From: Aporrectodea caliginosa
Taxonomy: Eukaryota; Annelida; Clitellata; Crassiclitellata; Lumbricidae
Direction: 5' to 3'
DNA length: 64,000 nucleotides
Assembly (NCBI GenBank): GCA_020284085.1
Contig: JACEVL010000020.1
Span: 589,501-653,500 of the forward strand
Positions within the stretch are counted from its first letter, which is position 1. The number at the start of each line of letters is the position of its first letter. Of the stretch, positions 57,497 through 64,000 are shown one piece after another. Position numbers and translations under genes: made by a program. The notes below the pieces were generated by a model. It searched no databases, had not been told where the DNA came from, and worked only from the letters and a program-made list of their open reading frames with translations.

Positions 57497-57497
57497 G
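57477..57497 (-). promoter_or_regulatory. probable env splice acceptor
   Basis: Minus-strand TTGTTTATTTGTTTTATAG ends just before GGTCGATTG, giving a long pyrimidine-rich run and AG at the start of the env frame. Known errantiviruses make env from a spliced RNA (established for gypsy); for this element it is an inference. Confidence 0.5.
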
Positions 57498-57698
57498 CGC
57501 TATATATCTATCCACTCTTGTGATTCCCTAGCATAATCCACAGTCATAGAACTATAGTGGGCTGGTAATAGACTATCACAAGATGTGAATACTCCCTATA
57601 AAGCATTACAGTATGCTATCATTTCTCTGGGAGGCAATTACTCATAATGTAATTTGATTTACTCTCTGTGGCTTTCAGTGGGCTACCAGACTGACTGG

Positions 57699-58757
57699 TC
57701 AATTATCGGCTCCGTCCACGGGTGATTGTGGGTGTTTCTTAAACCTTTGTGGTGTATCACGTTTCCGTGGTTTACCCATCATTGTTCTGTTGATGTGGTA
57801 TTCTCGCTTGAGACAGTCGCTGACATCCGTTTCAGGTATCCAAGATGGTGGATGAGAAGCATCTTTCCACACAACTTTGTAAAGGCGCTTTTTATTTATA
57901 AATTTCATGCCAATCAAGCGATCTGCCTCGGTCCACTCATTGTCAGTGTTGGTCGATCCACTAGGAGTGTGTGGATCATTGTCGGCTGAAGAAGAAGAAG
58001 GGTCCGTCTCTGGTTCCACATAATCACGGCGGTCAATATAGGGTTTCAATCTATCCGCGTTTACAGGGTGTTTTAACTCTTTGTTAGTGTGTGCGTGTCG
58101 AAGCTTATACGTGTGCTCAGCGACCTTCGATGTGATGTAATAAGGACCTGTAAATTTCCTGTAAAGCTTTGGCTTCTGTCCGCGAGGGACTACTGGGTTG
58201 AAAACCCATACAAGGTCTCCTGGAGCGTAAGTTGGTGTTTTAGTGCTAACATCATAGTGTTGCTTGTTTCGTGATTGTAACTCAAGTGTACTATCTAGTG
58301 CTGTTTTCCTCGCTGACTCTAGCGTACTGGTAAGTCGTTTCACGTACTCGCTAGTCGTATGTCTTTCGTCAGGTAGCGCCATCTGGAGATCGACTGGAAA
58401 AGTCATTTCTTTTCCGTGCATAAGAAAATATGGGCTATGGCCTAGATTTGCGCTAGTCATTGCTCTGAAAGAAAACAAAATTGCAGGGATGAAGTCTAGC
58501 CAGTCTTCTTGGTGCTTACAATGAAGTCTTAATGCTTGCCAAATCGATCGATTATATCGTTCACAGGCTCCGTTGCATTTCGGGTTGTAAGAAGCGGTAT
58601 GGATTCGTTTGACCCCTAGGAGTTGCGATAATTCAGAGACAATGCTACTCATGAAATTAGGCCCTCTGTCACTTAACAAAGTTTTAGGTGGCCCATAGCG
58701 AGTAAATATCTCGCGAAACAATGCTTGAGCAATTGTCTGTGCAGTCTGATCCTTTTA
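57699..58757 (-). CDS. pol C-terminal part: integrase core and chromodomain-like tail
   Basis: This frame holds the second half of the integrase catalytic core: LLSDRGPNF (second Asp), HTASYNPKCNGACERYNR (catalytic Glu), then AILFSFRAMTSANLGHSPYF and a GPY/F-type segment (KFTGPYYITSKV). The last 60 residues, DRLIGMKFINKKRLYKVVWK and PPSWIPETDVSDCL, look like a chromodomain that could tether the complex to chromatin. The frame is offset by one base from the upstream pol frame; the break lies within 58,720-58,760, near a run of four A on the coding strand. It stops at 57,699. Confidence 0.85.
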
Positions 58758-61713
58758 AAGGTATTGCTTCTGGCCATCGAGTCAAACTCTCAACGCATAG
58801 CAGGATATAATTATAGCCTTCTTTGCTACGTGGGAGTTTTAAAATATCCATTGACCAACGGCCAAAAATCTGCTTGGGTTCCAAAGGCCTTAATGGAGCT
58901 TTGCTAAGATTGACAGGATATTTACATTGTTGGCAATTCTGGCAGGAAGCAATATGTCGCTGAACATCGGCGTACATGTTCCTCCAAAAGTATTTGCGTC
59001 GAATCGATAGGTAGCAGCGATGGAATCCTGGGTGGGAGGAGTCCTCATGAAAACCATTTAGTATGCGTTGCCGTAAACATTTTGGGACTACTAGCTGATT
59101 TATGTAGCTCCGTGATGGTCCTTTAGATCGTGGCTGGAAATAGTGATAAAGCAAGCCATTATCTATCGCATACTCTGTGGATTCAATCACTATGCGACGA
59201 GCATCTTTGTCGTTGTCAGGTAATTCACCTTGTTCTAGGTAATGAATTATTGGAGCGATGTCTGGGCACTGTCGTTGTTGATTAGCTATCTCCTGTAGAA
59301 TGGTCTCGTCTTCGGGTGGCGATTCTAAGTCATCTTCCATTATCACATTTATGTCGATTGGCTTTGCTTCATCAGTGATATTGGCTAAGATATGTTCTTC
59401 ATCTGTATCATGCGCCTCTGTGTTTGGTGGGTAAGGGCGTCTTGAAAGAGCGTCAGCATTAGCGTTGGTTTTTCCACTTTTGTACTCAACTTTAAAGTTA
59501 TAACCTTGTAATGCAATGGACCAGCGTAGAAGACGTCCAGTTGTTGTTGTTTTTAAAGTTTGCAGATATTTAAGGCTCAGGTGATCTGTGTAGACAGTAA
59601 AGTATGAGTTGGCTAAGTAGCCATTAAATTGCTTAACTGATTCGATCAATGAAAGACATTCCAATTCGGTTATTGAGTATGAGCGCTCACATGTAGTTAA
59701 TGAGCGACCGCCATAACAAATTGGATGCTCTTTGCCTGAGTCATCTTCTTGAGCCAGTACATATCCGATGCCGACAGAACATGCGTCGCAATTAATTACG
59801 AATGGTTTGCGCACATCTGGATAGACAAGTACAGGAGTGGAATTTAGTGCCTGCTTAAGCTTAGTAAAAGCAGTCTCACATTCATCATCCCAGATAAATT
59901 CCATGTCTTTCCTTAGCAAGCGATTTAATGGGTTGGCAATTATGGAGAAGCCTTGTATAAATTTCCGATAGTATCCTGCCAGTCCGAGGAATGCTCTTAT
60001 CTCTTTATGAGATGTGGGGCGTGGGTAGGTCTCAATGACGTCAATCTTAGACTTGTCTACCTCCATGCCCCTGGATGATAACACGTGGCCTAGATACAAG
60101 ATCTTATCAAGACCAAATCGACATTTCTCCGGATTGAGCTTAAGATTAGCGTCCTTCAATCTTTGGAAGACTTCTTGTAAATTTTCCAGATGTTCATCAA
60201 AGCTTTTACTGTATATTAGAATGTCATCTAAATAACAGAGAACGGTTTTAAAGTGCATGTTCTGGAATACACGAGCCATTAGACACTGGAATGTGGCGGG
60301 GGCGTTCATTAGGCCGAATGGCATTCGTAAATATTGATATTGACCAGAATGAATAACAAAGCTGGACTTTTCTTTCGTTAATGGATCGAGTGGTATCTGG
60401 TGGTAGCCACTTCGAAGATCAAGAAGGCTAAAGTACTGAGGTTTAGCATCAGACATAGCATCAAAGATATCGGTAAGCTGAGGTAGTGGAAAGCTAATTG
60501 GTTTAGTAACAGAATTCAGCTTGCGGTAGTCTACACAAAACCGGACCTGTCCATTACGCTTTCTAACTAAAACCACAGGTGAGGTCCACATGGAACTGCT
60601 AGGTTCAATTATCTTAGCATCGAGCATCTGGTCTACTTGAGAATCAATCTCGTTCTTGGCCGCAGGGGAATGCCTGTAAGAGCGTTGTCTGATTGGCGTC
60701 GGACTGTCTGTGTGAATGGAATGTTGTATGTAAGTAGTAGCCTGTAAATCAGATAGAGATCGAGAGAAAATGTTTACATTAGTCTGGAGAAGCTCCTGTA
60801 GACGAGCATTTTCGTCTGCAGACAGATTATCAGACTGATAACACAAACCTAGTTCGTCTAACAAGGTAGGTTTCGTTTCAGCGCTACATGCATTTCTCAG
60901 ATTAACATCTGGTGAGTGGTTCTGTGCTGTTGGTGTTGTTGAGTGCTTGTTTGCGTTGTTTTGTGGTCCAGAATCCGTTAATACCGCCAGAGTATGAGGG
61001 TATATTGGCTCTAAAGTGGCCAATGCTTTATGGCGTGGTAACCAGATTACCTGATTAGTGGGATTAAGAATCTTACACACAGCAGTGGTCTGGCTTGAAT
61101 CAATGGCGCTGCGAGCACAAATGAATTTCTGGCCTCGAGTGATTGGAAACGGTTCGCACAGAGATAAATCACTGGAATGTTTAGGTGGTAGCAAAATTGG
61201 CACAATGGTTTCAGAGAAGGGTGGTAAGATTGTGGCCTGTAATGTGCAGACAGAATTGGTAAAGCGGCTTTGGTTGGAAGTAGAAAGGTTAGCTGCAGTG
61301 AGGTTGTTAAAAAATGTTACCACTCTGTTCGCAAAATCCACTTGAGCCTTATTGGCCTCAAGGAAGTCCAATCCTAAAATCAAACTGTAGCTAATTTGAG
61401 GTAAAACCAATACTTCACAAGGCATTGATAAACCATTGATTTTAACACAAAATTCTGCTTTCCCTAGCACGGCGACTGAACGACCATCAGCTACGGTAAC
61501 ATTTAATGATTCGTCGTCCTGCAGATTCTGATAAGGAATTTGCATTCTCTTAACAAAATCTGCAGAAACGACGGATCTGCTGGCTCCTGAATCAACTAGT
61601 GCCTGAACAGTCTTGTCCTTTATCTGCACTGCTATTGTGTTCTTGTTTAATTTAGTTTGCCCAGATTGGCTATAGATCCCGTCCGCCTGAGGACGGCGGG
61701 CGGGGGCGCGTCC
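58684..61713 (-). CDS. pol: protease, reverse transcriptase, RNase H, integrase zinc finger and first catalytic Asp
   Basis: Open from the codon right after the gag UAG (61,713) to a stop at 58,684. In order: retroviral-type protease with VDSGASRSVV (about 61,590); RT with VDYRKLNSVTKPISFPLPQL, PFGLMNAPATFQCLM and CYLDDILIYS (about 60,237); RNase H with VINCDACSVGIGYVLAQE (about 59,795) and a distal DHLSLKYL; integrase HHCC finger HPGFHRCYL...CQNCQQC (about 59,020-58,930); then FGRWSMDIL, the first integrase Asp. Domain order and motifs are Ty3/gypsy. The frame leaves the conserved integrase sequence near 58,755, so this ORF ends early. It is in the same frame as gag. Confidence 0.9.
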   Translation of the reverse strand, partial: GRAPARRPQADGIYSQSGQTKLNKNTIAVQIKDKTVQALVDSGASRSVVSADFVKRMQIPYQNLQDDESLNVTVADGRSVAVLGKAEFCVKINGLSMPCEVLVLPQISYSLILGLDFLEANKAQVDFANRVVTFFNNLTAANLSTSNQSRFTNSVCTLQATILPPFSETIVPILLPPKHSSDLSLCEPFPITRGQKFICARSAIDSSQTTAVCKILNPTNQVIWLPRHKALATLEPIYPHTLAVLTDSGPQNNANKHSTTPTAQNHSPDVNLRNACSAETKPTLLDELGLCYQSDNLSADENARLQELLQTNVNIFSRSLSDLQATTYIQHSIHTDSPTPIRQRSYRHSPAAKNEIDSQVDQMLDAKIIEPSSSMWTSPVVLVRKRNGQVRFCVDYRKLNSVTKPISFPLPQLTDIFDAMSDAKPQYFSLLDLRSGYHQIPLDPLTKEKSSFVIHSGQYQYLRMPFGLMNAPATFQCLMARVFQNMHFKTVLCYLDDILIYSKSFDEHLENLQEVFQRLKDANLKLNPEKCRFGLDKILYLGHVLSSRGMEVDKSKIDVIETYPRPTSHKEIRAFLGLAGYYRKFIQGFSIIANPLNRLLRKDMEFIWDDECETAFTKLKQALNSTPVLVYPDVRKPFVINCDACSVGIGYVLAQEDDSGKEHPICYGGRSLTTCERSYSITELECLSLIESVKQFNGYLANSYFTVYTDHLSLKYLQTLKTTTTGRLLRWSIALQGYNFKVEYKSGKTNANADALSRRPYPPNTEAHDTDEEHILANITDEAKPIDINVIMEDDLESPPEDETILQEIANQQRQCPDIAPIIHYLEQGELPDNDKDARRIVIESTEYAIDNGLLYHYFQPRSKGPSRSYINQLVVPKCLRQRILNGFHEDSSHPGFHRCYLSIRRKYFWRNMYADVQRHIASCQNCQQCKYPVNLSKAPLRPLEPKQIFGRWSMDILKLPRSKEGYNYILLCVESLTRWPEAIPLKGSDCTDNCSSIVSRDIYSLWAT

Positions 61714-61716
61714 CTA
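61678..61716 (-). promoter_or_regulatory. possible gag-pol stop-codon readthrough site (UAG + hairpin)
   Basis: The gag stop TAG (61,716-61,714) is followed by GGACGCGCC, then CCCG-CC-CGCC, a seven-base loop GTCCTCA, and GGCG-GA-CGGG. This is a strong GC stem-loop nine bases after the stop. The pol frame continues in the same phase without another stop. Murine leukaemia virus uses UAG-G with a structured RNA eight bases downstream (established). Confidence 0.55.
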
Positions 61717-63039
61717 GTGTGAGTTAAAGTGGCCCCTTCCAACCCTGCAAACACTTTGAAGGTGACCTCTCTTTGAACAATTATAACACGTCACACCCTT
61801 TGCTCGACAAAACCCCTGAGGGGCGTGCTTACCACCACAGCTGCCGCATGCTGGCGTAGAGTAGTTCGACATCGTTCGCCAGGTGGTCGGTTGTCGTCTC
61901 TGGTCTTGATGACGAGCGACAGAAGACGGTGGGTATTGGTTGTGGTGTTGGCGTTGTGGTTGGTATTGATGCGATGATTGAGGGGAAGCGTAGTCGTTGA
62001 AATGACGGGTAGGCTGGTGGTAGTCGTCAAATTGAGGAGGTTGATGATGGCGCTGCGAAGACGTCATGTGATCGTCGACTTGTGTTTGTTGAACGGGTGG
62101 ATTGCTGAAGGTCACTCGATGCGGTGTTGGTGAACGTGAACGTTGTCGTGTGGAACTGATGGCAGTAAGATTCGTAAGCTGAAGCTTCTTCAGCTCGTCT
62201 TTGACGGCGGCTAGCTCTTGGACTGTCTCGCGTAGATGGCGCTCCGCATCGTGGTGGTCCTCTTGCGACATCTCTGTCAGGCGACCCCATTTTTGTATAT
62301 CAGCGATGGTAGTTGGGTCGTGCTGAATGACGTGTTGGCGTATATTGGACCGCAGGCCGTTTAAAGCTACGAGGAAAGTTTGATCGACGGCGACATTCAG
62401 TTTCTGTGCAGCCTGTTGCACTGCCGTTAAAAAATCATCTATTGACTGATGTGGCAGCTGTTTCATCTGCCACAGTTCGGCAGCTCGCTTCCAGGCATCT
62501 GTCATGCTGGGGCCGTAGCGGTTTTTCAGGACCTCCTTCAGGGCAGCAAAATCGTCGCGTGTGCCTTGTGGCTGTGTGTTGTACCACACCGCGGCACCGT
62601 CCTTCAGCAGAAGAGGCAAAGCTGCTAACTTCGCCTCCACGGTCATGGTGCGGAACGTGGCCCAGAGCTCGAAGTTTTTTAGGAACTCTGCCACGTCCTC
62701 GTGCTGACGCCCGGTGAACGGTGAAGGCACTAACGAACTGCCGGCCATGTCTGTGTCTGAATCGTCTGACAGATCAGCGGCGACGTCTGGCGATGGTGAT
62801 GGTGGTGAGGAGGAGGAGGTGTCAGCTGCAGCGTCCGGATGAACGTTGGGTGTCGGTGATAATGGCCGAAACAGCGGAGTAGGTTGAAGTAGTACTGGTG
62901 TCGTGAAGGTGGCGCCCGATGGAGAAGAAGGTAGCAGTACTGATGAACGTGCAATAGGAGGAGACGTTATGGGAGACGGAATGTTCTTACCGGTCCGTAG
63001 AAAATAGCGCCCGCTCGTCCGATTTTCCGGCTGGCTCAT
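61714..63039 (-). CDS. gag polyprotein with CCHC zinc knuckle
   Basis: Gag forms the particle and packages RNA. I place the start at MSQPENRTSGRYFLRTGK (ATG 63,037-63,039), 80 bases after the LTR, giving 441 residues. The same frame stays open further upstream to 63,270, but that part is LTR and LINE sequence read through by chance. Seen: a Pro/Ser/Thr-rich N-terminus, a capsid-like segment FLKNFELWATFRTMTVEAKL ... AAVWYNTQ, a coiled region RHLRETVQELAAVKDELKKL, a Gln/His-rich linker and a knuckle CYNCSKRGHLQSVC (C-x2-C-x4-H-x4-C). A second Cys-rich CGSCGGKHAPQGFC comes just before it. It ends GRGHFNSH then TAG. Confidence 0.85.
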   Translation of the reverse strand: MSQPENRTSGRYFLRTGKNIPSPITSPPIARSSVLLPSSPSGATFTTPVLLQPTPLFRPLSPTPNVHPDAAADTSSSSPPSPSPDVAADLSDDSDTDMAGSSLVPSPFTGRQHEDVAEFLKNFELWATFRTMTVEAKLAALPLLLKDGAAVWYNTQPQGTRDDFAALKEVLKNRYGPSMTDAWKRAAELWQMKQLPHQSIDDFLTAVQQAAQKLNVAVDQTFLVALNGLRSNIRQHVIQHDPTTIADIQKWGRLTEMSQEDHHDAERHLRETVQELAAVKDELKKLQLTNLTAISSTRQRSRSPTPHRVTFSNPPVQQTQVDDHMTSSQRHHQPPQFDDYHQPTRHFNDYASPQSSHQYQPQRQHHNQYPPSSVARHQDQRRQPTTWRTMSNYSTPACGSCGGKHAPQGFCRAKGVTCYNCSKRGHLQSVCRVGRGHFNSH

Positions 63040-63103
63040 CGGTTGTCTGGTCTCGGTCGGATGATGATGAGATGTCGCTGCTAGAGAGGAGGGAATCGAT
63101 TTT

Positions 63104-63115
63104 GGTTCTCCACCA
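63104..63115 (-). other. candidate primer-binding site
   Basis: Element-sense TGGTGGAGAACC starts three bases after the LTR end. TGG pairs with the CCA end of a tRNA. The tRNA is not identified. Confidence 0.45.
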
Positions 63116-63118
63116 AGT

Positions 63119-63171
63119 TGTAGCGTAGCTGGTTCGCCCGATGATCGGGGTTTTCGACCAACAGAAGAAAC
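63119..63171 (-). repeat. 5' LTR remnant (53 bp)
   Basis: Only the U5-side 53 bp are left. They match 52,468-52,520 with one difference (TAGCGTAGC versus TAGCGTGGC). Homology stops abruptly at AGAAGAAAC. Confidence 0.85.
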
Positions 63172-63335
63172 CGGTAGAGATGCTACCAGAGAGGATTGTA
63201 GAACGTAGAGATGGGGGAAGTCTATTCCACAGGGAGGACCTATGCAGGCAAAGGATCTGGATTGAGCCATTGTGGTCCTAACACGAGGAACAAAAAGTAA
63301 GTAAGTAAGTAAGAATTTTCTTTATTGAGAAGTAC
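63172..63335 (-). pseudogene. LINE C-terminal fragment joined to the truncated LTR
   Basis: The minus strand from 63,270 reads AQSRSFACIGPPCGIDFP, a variant of the AQ-RSF-IGP-LWN-LP motif near the C-terminus of LINE ORF2. An (AAGT)n run at 63,297-63,313 and TTTCTTTATTGAG complete a retroposon end. It abuts the broken LTR, which marks the rearrangement point. Confidence 0.55.
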
Positions 63336-64000
63336 TGCAAACGCACAGCACTGTACTTATTTATTGATCCAAGACTGTACCTTTTTTTTGTTTTGAGGCA
63401 AAAACTTTCATAGCAACAAATGTGCATTCTTTTCCTCGAGCAAAGCACTTTGTTCGGTGTGGTAGTCTCATAGCTCTTTAACGTCACGCTTTCATTACAG
63501 AAGACGGGATATATATATATTACTGTTCCCACTAAACCAACTATTCTTACAGTTGAAAGTGATGTTGGCCATGTACGATATCAACAATTATTCGCACTGC
63601 AAGCGCCTCTGATTAGGTTGTACTGTGAGTGGCGCTTTATAAATCCATAAATAGGGTAAGAATAGAATAGAATTATTAGCCATGATCTCATAATTTTTTT
63701 CGAGTCTATATTAACCGGATGTAGCTCTCATCGAAACAAACAAACAGCAAAAGGTCACCGAAATCAGTCTCTTTAACTTTTTTTGATAAAAGGAGTAAAT
63801 CGACAATGGGCCCAAGTTCCAAGACCCGAGCATGGGAGTCTTCAGTCCTGGGAATTTAAGTAGTCTATGGTTCGGGGGCTTTGAGGGACCTCAAGACAAA
63901 ATTTTAGAATTCTATAACAAATATTGATAGACAGCATATGAACAGAGTAATGGAAAAAAACAGGGTATGTGTGGTTTCTGCGATGTATCATTGTTCTGAC
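63336..64000. other. no gene recognised; another retroposon tail at 63,600-63,660
   Basis: CAAGCGCCTCTGATTAGG...GAGTGGCGCTTTATAAATCC is a LINE-type terminus, followed by AGAATAGAATAGAAT. The remainder up to the window end has no exon that I can support. Confidence 0.4.

Larger units (their letters stand above)
52468..63171 (-). mobile_element. Ty3/gypsy LTR retroelement with env-like gene (errantivirus-like layout)
   Basis: Read on the minus strand: 5' LTR remnant, primer site, gag, pol (protease, RT, RNase H, integrase), env-like gene, 2.26-kb non-coding stretch, polypurine tract and 3' LTR. The order and domains are those of Ty3/gypsy. The env-like gene gives it the layout of an endogenous retrovirus-like element. 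Broken features: 5' LTR cut to 53 bp and a frame change in integrase. The two LTR pieces differ by one base over 53 bp, so the insertion is young. No target duplication can be tested, because the 5' LTR outer end is gone. The element lies in the intron after the neuroligin-like exon, antisense to it. Confidence 0.9.

Noticed and set aside
63040..63270. True N-terminal extension of gag (77 residues)
   Set aside because: This stretch is the LTR remnant, leader and a LINE fragment read in frame by chance; the gag-like sequence starts at the ATG at 63,039.

Overview
The window is nuclear DNA from an animal. Genes are split by GT-AG introns, proteins are metazoan (SETD6, mitochondrial GatC, a BTBD6-like BTB-BACK protein, a neuroligin/cholinesterase-type exon), and most of the sequence is transposons, MITEs and simple repeats. 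The repeated motif TAGGCCTA, many hAT MITEs, CR1/L2-type LINEs with GAATGAATG tails and a tRNA-derived SINE suggest a marine invertebrate, perhaps an echinoderm or other invertebrate deuterostome. That placement is a guess from sequence style.

Left part (1-6,100): two housekeeping genes stand head to head. SETD6 runs leftward out of the window (two coding exons, 405-549 and 1,813-1,953). GATC runs rightward and is complete in five exons (2,298-6,104, 148 residues). The 344 bp between their ATGs is a likely shared promoter. From 6,100 to 16,800 there are a 400-bp tandem duplication, a MITE with perfect 28-bp inverted repeats, a first exon of an unrecognised gene with its own promoter (11,222-11,640), two hAT-type MITEs, a LINE tail and a CpG-rich promoter-like block (14,710-15,118).

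Middle (16,800-29,000): a minus-strand BTB-BACK gene has a PHR domain downstream that is broken by frame changes. Its 4.7-kb intron holds a TTAA-flanked, piggyBac-ended element containing a decayed gene of a different, transposase-like family with a CxxH motif. A long CR1/L2-type LINE ORF lies at 26,783-28,604; truncated copies of the same or related lineages are scattered over the window. From 29,000 to 48,800 the sequence is mainly satellites and microsatellites, nested LINE pieces, hAT elements (one with a remnant transposase) and foldback palindromes.

Right part (48,800-64,000): two tRNA-derived SINEs share the LINE's 3' end, which suggests LINE-driven mobilisation. A neuroligin-like exon (49,703-50,195) is followed by an RTE-like LINE pseudogene. 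A minus-strand Ty3/gypsy retroelement (52,468-63,171) carries gag, pol, a chromodomain-like integrase tail and a baculovirus-F-like envelope gene. Gag and pol are in one frame separated by a single UAG followed by a strong hairpin, as expected for stop-codon readthrough. The element has one frame break in integrase, and its 5' LTR is cut to 53 bp and joined to a LINE fragment.

All calls come from reading the sequence by eye; no database or folding program was used.
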